In this document: in pieces, positions 1 to 5,956 of the stretch
Numbering within the stretch: position 1 is the stretch's first letter
Layout: each line of letters starts with the position of its first letter
Assembly: GCA_900545515.1 (NCBI GenBank)
Contig: UQZA01000061.1
Span: 1 to 5,956 of the forward strand
Direction of reading: 5' to 3'
Origin: an uncultured Eubacteriales bacterium
GTDB lineage: Bacteria; Bacillota; Clostridia; Oscillospirales; Oscillospiraceae
Length of the DNA: 5,956 bases
Position numbers and translations under genes: made by a program
Notes under the pieces: generated by a model
Seen by the model: only the letters and a program-made list of their open reading frames with translations
What the model was told of the DNA's origin: nothing
Databases searched by the model: none

Positions 1-1390
1 AGGTATAATGGAAGGTTGTGGCCCAGTCTTCGTCCACTGCCGTGATCAACTGGCCTTGGGTGTCGTAGGTGTAGGTGATTGAGTTTTTGTTTGGCAGCTG
101 TACGGACTTGATATTGCCGTTTGCCGTATACGCGTAACGGTAGGTTGGCGCTCCCGTAAATCCGGAATAGGCTAGCGAGGAAACCTGGGTGGTGGTCTGG
201 TTCCCGGAAATGGTGCGGTAACCGTACTCCTTCAGATAATGCAGGGTAGAGCCGGTTTTCGCGGCGGTACCATACAGGCGCTTGATGCTGTCATAGGAGA
301 AGTTCAGATTGTCTCCGTTGGCAGTTGTCATGCTGGTCATGCTGCCGTCGTTGTTATTGTAGCTGTATTTCTCAGTAAAGGTTTTGCTTCCAATCTGATA
401 GCTCTGCTTCGTCATCCGGTTGTCTGCATCGTAGATATGCTCGGTCCGAAGAACTGTTTTTCCGCCCGAGACCTGACTGCTGCGGATGAGACGGCCCAGA
501 GAGTCGTACTCATACCGGTAATCGTCCAGGATGTTGTGGGAGCTGTCCACCACCTTGCAGCGTCCTGTATTTCCGTTGCCGTCGTAAACGTAAATCTCGG
601 AGTAGCTCAGGCTGCCGCCCTGGGTGTAATGGCCTATGGTAACCACCCGCCCGTACTGGTCGTAGGTATAGGTTTCATAATCGCCATTGGCGTGGGTCAT
701 TTTGGACAGGTACCCATTGTTCCCGGCATACTCGTAGCTGGCCAGGGTGGGGCCTGTAAGCCAGGAGGTGGGCGTGCCGCCTGTGGCGCTCTGAACCTGG
801 ATCCTGGTGGTGTTCCCCCATGCATCCAAAGTCAGGTGGTACCGCTGCCAGGGCCGCGCTTGGCTGTCCTTGGAATAACGGCTGGCCTCGGTTTGGACGC
901 CATTGGTATACCCATAGTATAGCACGCCGCCCGCCGAATTGGAAGTCCGGTATTGCCGGTCGTTGCCGGAGACATAGGAGTACTCGGTAGTGGAGGTGAC
1001 TCCAGTATCAATTGGTGTGCTGGTGGATGTATTGCGGCCCAAGCTGTCATATGCAAAGGTAGTTGTTCCGCCGTTGGCGTCGGTGACGCTGGCGGTGTGG
1101 TCTTTCTCTGCGGTGTACGTGGCATGGGTCTGCAGATAGAGGCCGGTCCCATCGCTCTTTTGTAGCTTGGTGCCCGTGCTGTTGCCGGCCTCATCGTAAT
1201 CGGCTGTGACAGAGACACCGTCATTGGTGGCCTTGATCATATTATGGTTTTTATATTCGTAGTGATAAGAGCCATATCCACCCGCCGTCTGGTCAATCAG
1301 GTCTGCGCCATCGTATTGGAAGGTCTCATCGCTGTTCCCTGTGGAGGTAGTGGCCTTCAGATTGCCTTCGTCATCGTAGGTGTAGGTTTG
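1..1390 (-). repeat. YD repeats (residues 1444-1906, continuing past the left edge)
   Basis: A run of degenerate repeats of the form Y-x-Y-D-x-x-G-x-L/R. Examples are YTYDDEGNLKATT, FAYDSLGRNTSTS, YTYDQYGRVVTIG, YVYDGNGNTGR, YEYDSLGRLIRSS, HIYDADNRMTKQS, FSYDSIKRLYGTA and YTYDTQGQLITAV. Several are preceded by an A-N-G-D or A-N-G-G turn, as in MTHANGDYETYTYD and MTTANGDNLNFSYD. This is the RHS/YD motif that builds the spiral beta-shell of RHS, WapA and teneurin proteins. The array runs off the window, so the total repeat count cannot be given. These are protein-level repeats; the DNA copies are diverged. Confidence 0.92.
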
Positions 1391-4300
1391 TGCCGGTTCC
1401 TCCACCAGGGAGATGTCATCAAAATGGCCCACGTTGACATTGTAGTCATAGGCCGTAATGACCGTAATGGTGGAGACTGTCTTGTTCCGTTGCTTCGGCA
1501 CCACGGAAGCGGAGGCATACTGCCAGTCGGTGTAGTTGCAGTCAAAGGGGACATAGTGGTAGTCTGCCGCTGTGCCGTCTGTATAGTCCACCTTGGCAAT
1601 GAGGCCAAAAAACCGCTTGCTCTCGCTGTTGTCCCCCTTCATGTCCGTAGCAGAAGCACAGTTGGGCGCAGAGTGGGCCTGAGCCCAGCCGGACAGGATG
1701 TAGGTGCTGTCGGAAGTCTGATAGATGGGAATAACTTGGGACGCCCGGCACTTGTCCGTAATGGCCCCCTGGATGGACATGCTATAGCCTTCCCTTGCGC
1801 CTTCTGTTTTGGGCTCAACTTCACCGGGGCCCTTGGTCCAGTAGGTGGAATTTAGGCTGCAGTCTGCCGTTGCGCCATTCCACAGCTCAAAAGATCCAAT
1901 CTGTACAAGATTTGCGGTGGAAGCGCCGCTTTCAGATACATCGGATTTTGTTTCCTCCAGCTGCATGTCGTCAAAGGCGCCAAAGGCGCTGGCGTTGCGC
2001 TGGATAGCGTATACCTGATACCAGCCGCTGCTGCCGGGGGTATAGCTTACCTCCAACCGGGTCCAGCCGTTGTTGATCTCTTGGGAGGTTTGGTAGTTCA
2101 GGAGCTCGCTGGCAGCAAGCACCGCTCCGGAGTCATTCCGGAACTGCAAAATCATACCGCCGTCCTTCCCATAGCGGGTCACCCCAGCCGTACTGGCCCA
2201 GGCGGAGAAGGTGTAGCGAATGCTTTTTTGGAGGTACACCCGCTGATACATGCCCGCACTGCTGCCGCCCTCAGTGGTGGATACCTTCTCCCCTTTGATG
2301 TAGGTTTTTAGAAGGTAATTTCCGGTATGAGGTTTCAGAGCGGGGCTGACCTCCGGAATGCTGTTGCGGAAAGCCGTGGAGACCTGAGAGCTCTGTTCCG
2401 AAACTGCCTCCACCCAGGGATATCCGCTGGTGTTGCTCTTTTCAAAGCCACTGTTGTTCAGCCGGTTTTGCGCTAAATAGCCCGTAGCTGCCGCGCCAGA
2501 CAGGCGGTTTTTTGTCTTTGTTTTGGAGTTTGCCGTGTAGGAGGCGTTGGACACGCCCAGAATGTGAGAGCGGTCCGTGTTGAAATTCACAATATTGACC
2601 GTTTTACCAGTGTGGTCAAAGGTGTACCGGACCACCGTATCGTCGGCGGTATCTTTTTTCTGATCCGGGCCATAGAAGCGATACTCCTTCATATTGGGGC
2701 TGTACACCCAGAGGTGCCACTGGCTGCCTACGGTTTCCGTGCCGGTGACGGAAGCAGCTGCAAATTCCCGCACCTTCTCCACACAAATGGTTCCCTGAAA
2801 GTTGCGGTAGGTCAATCCAACACCCACCTTGGCTTCCTCGTCGTAGGCTTTCAGCAGGGTGCCGTTTTCGGAATTATAAATGTACCGGGCGGAGACGTTA
2901 TCCGGGAAGGTGATCCGCTTTAGGCGGGAGAGGCCGCCCTCAGGGTCGTAATAGAGGTGGGTCTTCCTGCCGCCAGCATCTGTGATGGAGACCAGCAGAT
3001 TGTTGCTGTACGCCAGGGTGAACAGGGTAACCGGTACATCCGCAGCTTCTCCGTTGTCATTGATGCGGATGATTTTACTGATGTAATTGGCGCTGCCGCT
3101 GGTGGGCTTCCAGGTATTGGAGCCGGCGCTGTATTCCTTGCCGTTGTACAGCAGGTAGATGGCATTCCCATCCGCGTCGCCAATTTTGGTCAGGTAGCCG
3201 TTGTAAAATTCTTTTACATTGTCCTTCTTATCCGTCAAGATGAATTTGGAGCCGTCTACCTTCAGAGACAAATTCAAGCCGTCCTCATCTTCGTAGGGAC
3301 TGCTTTTCCCGGTGATCTGGAAATAGTGTTCGCTGCCATCTGCGTCATTATAGACATAGTATTCGATGCTGGCGTCCTCGGTTTTCACCGTAATCTGCCG
3401 GATGGATTCCTGGATGGATAGCTTCCAGCCCGCGCCGCATTTCATGCCCGAGTAATTGACCGTATGGATACCGGCAACATCGGAATCCGCAAAATAGTGA
3501 TTCCCGTTGGCGGAGTTGTAGTAGGCGGTGATGCTGAAAGGCATGGTATTGCTGGAGGAGGAAACCAGGGTGTTGGCCAAAGTCAGCTGAGAGGTATAGT
3601 CGCTGATGTACCCGGTACCTGCCCGGCCTGCGGAGATGGTTTGGTAAGTATAGTATCCCTCCAAACCAACATTATTGCGATAATACACGATGAACATGGG
3701 ACGGCGTGTATTTGTAAAGGTGTAATAGGCAGTGCAGGCGTAGTTTGTGCTCGTAAACCCGGTTGGGGCATATGGGGTAATAGCCAGTGTCCGGTTATTA
3801 ATTGTAGGGTCAGTATACCAATTGCAAACTGCTCTGGAAATATCCCAATCAATGTATTTTCCCGTCGAGCCGGTTGAATAGAGCTCTGCGTAGTCTTCCA
3901 CGGTCTCGCTATAGGCAGGGGCCGTATTCCAGTTGATATCGTAGATCCAGCTGGTGTAGTTGGAATAGCCGCTTGGCTTATCCCCGGTCACTTGGCGAAT
4001 CTGACCATAAAATTTGCTCATGCCAACATGGCTGTAATCCATCTTGTACAGGCTGACTGTGGCGCCCACGACGGAGCAGTTGGCAGGAATTGTAGGCAAC
4101 GTCTTAAAGTACAAATAGGCGTTGAGATTTTTATTGGCGCCGCCCTGATTGCCCATATAGAGCTGACTGCCGTTGTACTTTTGACCAGGATATTCCTGAG
4201 ATACGAAGTTCGTAACAATATCGTCATTTACATTGCCGGCTGCAACAATCAGGGCCGGGTCAATGGTAACGGGAAGGGCCCGTCCCTCCTGATGGATCCA

Positions 4301-5719
4301 TGCAGGATCTGCGGTGACAGTCAGCAAGTAACCATCTGCCACTTCTGCAAGATCATACCACACGTCATAGGACACCTGGCAATTGGCATCGACCATGTAC
4401 GGCGCAGGAATCTTATAAATTGCTTCTCCGTTGGCATTGTTCAGCAGGATGGAACCGTCTTCCTGCGCAGCGGGTGTCAAATCAGACAAAGAGAGTCGGA
4501 AGCGGTATGTATAACTGGTTTGAAGCTCGTTAACGATGATGCTCTCCTTGATATTGAGACCAATGGTATCATACTGGAGATCCACGCCGGGGAGAATGTC
4601 CGGATAGAGAACCGTAGAGCTGAGCTTAGGCAACTCCACCTGCTCCGAAATCTCACCAGTGTCCCCATCGTCCAAGCTGAGAGGCATGATCTCACTGCCC
4701 GGATTGATGACCTGGGCCTGAGACTGCTGGAGCAGCCCGGCAGGAGGTATTACCGCAGGTTCCGTGGGGGGCTCGGAATCCTGAGGCTGCGTAGCTTCCT
4801 CTGTGGGCGGTGTGGTTGTCTCCAGCAACTCTGTTGGAGCAGTTTCTTCTGTGGGGACTTGCGTGGACTCCACAGGAGCGGTTGGTTCTGTCTCCTGCGC
4901 CAGGGAATCCTCAGCAGGCGCTGTGGGTGCACTCGTTTCCTGTTCCTCTTCTTCCGGCAGGCCCGAAGCCCCTGTTTCTGGCTGTGTCCCTTCGTCAGCC
5001 GAAGCTCCCGGCGGCGCAGTGGCTTCCTGAACTTCTGTGCCAGGGTCAGGTGTTGTTTCTTCGCCGGGAAGAGATGCCTCTGAAGCAGCCTCGCCTCCTG
5101 CCGGCTCATCTGAGATATCTTCTGTAGACAACGTAGTTTCAACAGGAACTGTGACCTCCTGTGCAGCGGATTCGCTTTCCTCCGGTGGCGCTTCCTCCGT
5201 GGACTCCGGATTGGCTGCGGCCAGCAGCTGATGGGCCGTGGCTTCTTGCATGAGGGACATGGAAACCTCATACGCACCCATCCTGGAGGAGAAAAGATAG
5301 CCGTCCGGCGTAAATACAGAAGCAAAGGATTTTACTTCACCGCCGTTGACCGCCGTGTAAGCCGGGGCGCTTCCTGTGCTCATCTGGGCGGCAGCGGCAG
5401 AGAGGGTGTTGTCGATATCCATCCAGACCGCGTGTTCGCCGTCCCCTTGGGCGTAGTGAACCGGCATACCATAATCTACGGCAATATAGCTGCCGTCTGA
5501 AAGCCGGTAGTGTTTTTCATTTTCGCTCCGCAGTTCCTCCACTTCGCCGGTAACAGACACCGGTTCTTCCTGAAGTTCTTCCGAATCCTGAAAGAAAGCT
5601 TCCGTATCATTGGGCGTTGCTTTCAAATCCGTAGCCCAAATGCGGGTGGGCAGGAGCTCAAATGTCATGACCAGTGTAAGCGCCAGTGCAACCAGTCGTG
5701 CGTACCAGGGATGTCTCAT
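1..5719 (-). CDS. Large secreted RHS/YD-repeat protein with DNRLRE-like domain, 3' end outside window
   Basis: Seen: one uninterrupted frame of 1,906 codons from ATG at 5719-5717 to the left edge, where it still reads YTYDTQGQLITAVDEDW without a stop. The start is firm: GGAGG lies 6 bases upstream, an in-frame TGA sits at 5764-5762, and no other start codon lies between. Order of parts: signal peptide, N-terminal RLSDGSY segment, acidic Glu/Thr/Pro linker, DNRLRE-like domain, beta-rich core, two jelly-roll modules, YD repeats. Known: proteins of this design in Gram-positive bacteria are exported, and YD repeats of the RHS/teneurin/WapA type form a beta-shell that can enclose a C-terminal effector. 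Inferred: an exported surface or secreted protein used in contact with other cells or host glycans, possibly a polymorphic toxin. The RHS core motif, any toxin domain and any cell-wall anchor are not in view, so toxin function is unproven. It could equally be a glycan-binding adhesin. No operon partner is visible. The family call is confident; the role is not. Confidence 0.93.
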   Translation of the reverse strand, partial: MRHPWYARLVALALTLVMTFELLPTRIWATDLKATPNDTEAFFQDSEELQEEPVSVTGEVEELRSENEKHYRLSDGSYIAVDYGMPVHYAQGDGEHAVWMDIDNTLSAAAAQMSTGSAPAYTAVNGGEVKSFASVFTPDGYLFSSRMGAYEVSMSLMQEATAHQLLAAANPESTEEAPPEESESAAQEVTVPVETTLSTEDISDEPAGGEAASEASLPGEETTPDPGTEVQEATAPPGASADEGTQPETGASGLPEEEEQETSAPTAPAEDSLAQETEPTAPVESTQVPTEETAPTELLETTTPPTEEATQPQDSEPPTEPAVIPPAGLLQQSQAQVINPGSEIMPLSLDDGDTGEISEQVELPKLSSTVLYPDILPGVDLQYDTIGLNIKESIIVNELQTSYTYRFRLSLSDLTPAAQEDGSILLNNANGEAIYKIPAPYMVDANCQVSYDVWYDLAEVADGYLLTVTADPAWIHQEGRALPVTIDPALIVAAGNVNDDIVTNFVSQEYPGQKYNGSQLYMGNQGGANKNLNAYLYFKTLPTIPANCSVVGATVSLYKMDYSHVGMSKFYGQIRQVTGDKPSGYSNYTSWIYDINWNTAPAYSETVEDYAELYSTGSTGKYIDWDISRAVCNWYTDPTINNRTLAITPYAPTGFTSTNYACTAYYTFTNTRRPMFIVYYRNNVGLEGYYTYQTISAGRAGTGYISDYTSQLTLANTLVSSSSNTMPFSITAYYNSANGNHYFADSDVAGIHTVNYSGMKCGAGWKLSIQESIRQITVKTEDASIEYYVYNDADGSEHYFQITGKSSPYEDEDGLNLSLKVDGSKFILTDKKDNVKEFYNGYLTKIGDADGNAIYLLYNGKEYSAGSNTWKPTSGSANYISKIIRINDNGEAADVPVTLFTLAYSNNLLVSITDAGGRKTHLYYDPEGGLSRLKRITFPDNVSARYIYNSENGTLLKAYDEEAKVGVGLTYRNFQGTICVEKVREFAAASVTGTETVGSQWHLWVYSPNMKEYRFYGPDQKKDTADDTVVRYTFDHTGKTVNIVNFNTDRSHILGVSNASYTANSKTKTKNRLSGAAATGYLAQNRLNNSGFEKSNTSGYPWVEAVSEQSSQVSTAFRNSIPEVSPALKPHTGNYLLKTYIKGEKVSTTEGGSSAGMYQRVYLQKSIRYTFSAWASTAGVTRYGKDGGMILQFRNDSGAVLAASELLNYQTSQEINNGWTRLEVSYTPGSSGWYQVYAIQRNASAFGAFDDMQLEETKSDVSESGASTANLVQIGSFELWNGATADCSLNSTYWTKGPGEVEPKTEGAREGYSMSIQGAITDKCRASQVIPIYQTSDSTYILSGWAQAHSAPNCASATDMKGDNSESKRFFGLIAKVDYTDGTAADYHYVPFDCNYTDWQYASASVVPKQRNKTVSTITVITAYDYNVNVGHFDDISLVEEPAQTYTYDDEGNLKATTSTGNSDETFQYDGADLIDQTAGGYGSYHYEYKNHNMIKATNDGVSVTADYDEAGNSTGTKLQKSDGTGLYLQTHATYTAEKDHTASVTDANGGTTTFAYDSLGRNTSTSTPIDTGVTSTTEYSYVSGNDRQYRTSNSAGGVLYYGYTNGVQTEASRYSKDSQARPWQRYHLTLDAWGNTTRIQVQSATGGTPTSWLTGPTLASYEYAGNNGYLSKMTHANGDYETYTYDQYGRVVTIGHYTQGGSLSYSEIYVYDGNGNTGRCKVVDSSHNILDDYRYEYDSLGRLIRSSQVSGGKTVLRTEHIYDADNRMTKQSYQIGSKTFTEKYSYNNNDGSMTSMTTANGDNLNFSYDSIKRLYGTAAKTGSTLHYLKEYGYRTISGNQTTTQVSSLAYSGFTGAPTYRYAYTANGNIKSVQLPNKNSITYTYDTQGQLITAVDEDWATTFHYT
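1397..1912 (-). other. Jelly-roll carbohydrate-binding-like module 2 (residues 1270-1441)
   Basis: It starts NLVQIGSFELW (from 1270), has the middle strand YILSGWAQAHS, a later DWQYASASVV strand, and ends FDDISLVEE (1433-1441). Landmarks line up one for one with module 1, so the two are paralogous copies of one fold, though diverged well beyond easy sequence identity. Unlike module 1 it carries four cysteines, C1287, C1324, C1354 and C1394, which could form disulfides in an exported protein. It is followed directly by the first YD repeat. Ligand unknown. Confidence 0.65.
1952..2467 (-). other. Jelly-roll carbohydrate-binding-like module 1 (residues 1085-1256)
   Basis: It starts NRLNNSGFE (1085-1093), contains GNYLLKTYIKGE, an aromatic strand IRYTFSAWAS, then GWTRLEVSYTPG, and ends FDDMQLEE (1249-1256). 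The pattern N-x-x-F-E at the start, a Y-x-F-S-A-W-A strand in the middle, G-W-x-R-L later and F-D-D-x-x-L at the end is typical of CBM4/9-like galactose-binding-type beta sandwiches. The likely role is binding a glycan or acting as a rigid beta spacer. It has no cysteine. The ligand is unknown. Confidence 0.65.
2510..3661 (-). other. Conserved beta-rich core before the YD repeats (about residues 687-1070)
   Basis: Landmarks in order: AGRAGTGY (697-704) followed by a beta-strand run; GAGWKLSIQES from 762; YYVYNDADGSEHYF; YEDEDGL (809-815); FYNGYLTKIGDADGNAIYL; TDAGGRKTHLYYD (913-925); a further strand set ending in a D-x-x-V-R-Y-T-F-D element; and NRLSGAAATGYLAQNRLNN leading into the next module. 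The AGRAGTGY and YEDEDGL elements are landmarks I recognise from large Clostridia RHS proteins. TDAGGRKTHLYYD and the elements around it already resemble degenerate YD repeats, so the shell probably begins here. No catalytic motif is visible. Confidence 0.6.
3680..4252 (-). other. DNRLRE-like beta domain (about residues 490-680)
   Basis: This segment follows TIDP (485-488) and begins near NVNDDIVTNFVS. It continues with NAYLYFKTLPTI, a strand pattern of the type A-x-V-S-L-Y-K, then the segment YDINWNTAPAYSE, then DWDISRAVCNWY and finally FIVYY. These features (a run of short beta strands, a W-N-T-x-P element, a D-W-D-I-S-x-x-V-x-x-W element) match the DNRLRE domain often found near the N-terminus of secreted Gram-positive RHS proteins. 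The upstream YPDILPGVDLQY (372-383) is the usual companion in such proteins. The boundaries are approximate, and the assignment comes from recalled family patterns without a profile search. Confidence 0.65.
4742..5212 (-). other. Acidic Glu/Thr/Pro/Ala/Ser low-complexity linker (residues 170-326)
   Basis: About 157 residues made mainly of Glu, Thr, Pro, Ala and Ser, with irregular units such as PTEETAPTE, TPPTEEATQP and PEEEEQET. By my reading it has about 40 acidic residues and no Lys, Arg, His, Cys, Met or aromatic residue. Such composition predicts a disordered, strongly negative, extended spacer. The units are not exact DNA repeats. It sits between the RLSDGSY segment and the YPDILPGVDLQY segment. 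Alternative frames across it are open because of the codon bias and should not be called as genes. Confidence 0.85.
5213..5632 (-). other. Conserved N-terminal segment (residues 30-169)
   Basis: The mature N-terminus carries HYRLSDGSY at residues 70-78 and WMDIDNTL at 99-106, separated by an aromatic, acidic stretch. I recognise this pairing (a residue run like KHFRLSDGSY followed by a W-x-D-I-D-N motif) from the start of large Clostridia RHS/DNRLRE proteins. No catalytic residues are recognisable. Its job is unknown; it probably packs against the following beta domains. The segment ends with a short helical-looking stretch at about residues 148-169, then passes straight into the acidic linker. 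Confidence 0.6.
5633..5719 (-). other. Signal peptide (residues 1-29) of the RHS protein
   Basis: The N-terminus has a short positive region (R2, H3, R8), a hydrophobic stretch LVALALTLVMTF at about residues 9-20, and a polar end ELLPTRIWA. The likely cleavage is after A29, with Ile at -3 and Ala at -1, just before TDLKATPND. This is a standard Sec/SPase I pattern. There is no lipobox cysteine, so it is not a lipoprotein. The exact cleavage site is a prediction. Confidence 0.85.
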
Positions 5720-5725
5720 ATAGAT

Positions 5726-5730
5726 CCTCC
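5726..5730 (-). promoter_or_regulatory. Shine-Dalgarno site of the RHS gene
   Basis: On the minus strand GGAGG is followed by six bases (ATCTAT) and then the ATG at 5719. This is a near-ideal match and spacing, and together with the in-frame TGA at 5764-5762 it fixes the start codon. Confidence 0.9.
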
Positions 5731-5876
5731 ATTCTTTTTCTGCATTCTCTTTCTTGTGAAATCACTACTGACATTGCGGCTATATCATATATCATCTCCC
5801 TTCCATAACGTAGGGGGCTTACTACGGCACCAATGGTCCAGGGCACTTGAGAGCTCGTCCCCAAACCCTTTCTATT

Positions 5877-5906
5877 TATATAGCGTTACAAGGATAAGTT
5901 ACGCAA
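5877..5906 (-). promoter_or_regulatory. Weak candidate promoter for the RHS gene
   Basis: On the minus strand TTGCGT (5906-5901) is followed after 18 bases by TATATA (5882-5877), which continues as an AT-rich TATATAAATAGA. The -35 matches the consensus only in TTG and the -10 in TATA. If used, the leader would be roughly 150 bases long. An alternative weak -10, TATGAT, lies at 5789-5784 within a tandem ATATCAT repeat but has no matching -35. This is the best of poor candidates. Confidence 0.35.
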
Positions 5907-5925
5907 ATTGAAGGAGGCAAAAGAG

Positions 5926-5955
5926 TAGACACGGCTTGCCGGTCTCTGGTAGAAT
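5926..5955 (+). promoter_or_regulatory. Candidate extended -10 sigma-A promoter reading rightward out of the window
   Basis: On the plus strand TAGACA (5926-5931, five of six to TTGACA), an 18-base spacer, TGG just before the -10, and TAGAAT (5950-5955, five of six to TATAAT). The TGn element adds weight. Transcription would start a few bases beyond the right edge, away from the RHS gene, so it would serve a divergent gene not in view. The spacer begins with the short dyad CGGCTTGCCG (5932-5941). Confidence 0.5.
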
Positions 5956-5956
5956 G

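Larger units (their letters stand above)
5720..5956. other. Intergenic region upstream of the RHS gene
   Basis: These 237 bases hold no gene I can support. They contain the ribosome binding site, the two candidate promoters, a short inverted repeat CGTAG (5809-5813)/CTACG (5822-5826) with an 8-base loop, a tandem ATATCAT pair (5782-5795), and an imperfect inverted repeat GCGTTAC (5883-5889)/GTTACGC (5898-5904). I recognised no riboswitch, tRNA or small RNA here. Confidence 0.6.

Noticed and set aside
239..922. Plus-strand open frame of 227 codons, with similar ones at 1244-1855, 2564-2923, 2957-3421 and 3464-3877
   Set aside because: All are antisense to conserved RHS or YD coding sequence. 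Frequent Tyr (TAC), Thr (ACC) and Gly codons leave the opposite strand open and give Val/Gly/Ile-rich nonsense proteins.
3992..5083. Plus-strand open frame of 363 codons
   Set aside because: It lies wholly antisense to the RHS gene, crosses its DNRLRE and linker domains, and has a low-complexity Arg/Cys/Phe-rich end that mirrors the linker codons. No family is recognisable.
4750..5325. Minus-strand open frame of 191 codons in another frame
   Set aside because: It is a shift of the acidic linker, and its Arg/Lys/Gln/Pro-rich text is what out-of-frame reading of Glu/Thr/Pro codons gives. It has no independent start signal.
5756..5765. Short palindrome GTGAAATCAC as an operator
   Set aside because: Four-base arms around a two-base centre are expected by chance, and no regulator or promoter element supports it.
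5809..5826. CGTAG/CTACG hairpin with a G-rich loop as a possible terminator
   Set aside because: The stem is only five base pairs and no T-run follows on either strand.
5658..5864. Minus-strand open frame of 68 codons overlapping the RHS start
   Set aside because: It would begin at a TTG without a convincing ribosome binding site and overlaps the signal peptide in another frame. The RHS start with GGAGG explains the region better.
5911..5917. Plus-strand AAGGAGG, a perfect Shine-Dalgarno-like string
   Set aside because: No ATG, GTG or TTG follows at a workable distance; the next bases include a TAG. It is probably chance purine-rich sequence.

Overview
The window is almost entirely one very large, leftward-reading (minus-strand) gene. 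It starts at 5719 and is still open at base 1, so 1,906 codons are visible and the 3' end is missing. I checked the reading frame at points spread from the start codon to the left edge and it stays in register. The product is a secreted RHS/YD-repeat protein of the large Gram-positive (Clostridia-type) class. A strong GGAGG ribosome binding site, a Sec-type signal peptide, moderately high GC and the Clostridia-style domain order suggest a gut-type Bacillota bacterium, perhaps Oscillospiraceae-like. That taxonomic guess is inference from style only.

Protein layout from the N-terminus (right to left on the map): signal peptide (residues 1-29); conserved N-terminal segment with HYRLSDGSY and WMDIDNTL (about 30-169); a lysine/arginine-free, Glu/Thr/Pro/Ala-rich linker (170-326); a segment with YPDILPGVDLQY (372-383); a DNRLRE-like domain (about 490-680); a conserved beta-rich core with AGRAGTGY, GAGW and YEDEDGL (about 690-1070); two tandem jelly-roll, carbohydrate-binding-like modules of about 172 residues each (1085-1256 and 1270-1441); then YD repeats from 1444 to the left edge. 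The usual RHS core motif and any variable C-terminal toxin or tip domain, with a possible immunity gene, would lie beyond base 1.

The right-hand 237 bases (5720-5956) are non-coding as far as I can see. They hold the ribosome binding site, a weak candidate promoter for the large gene, an imperfect inverted repeat, and a good extended -10 promoter pointing rightward out of the window. That arrangement suggests a divergent neighbour. The many plus-strand open frames over the large gene are antisense shadows and are not annotated.
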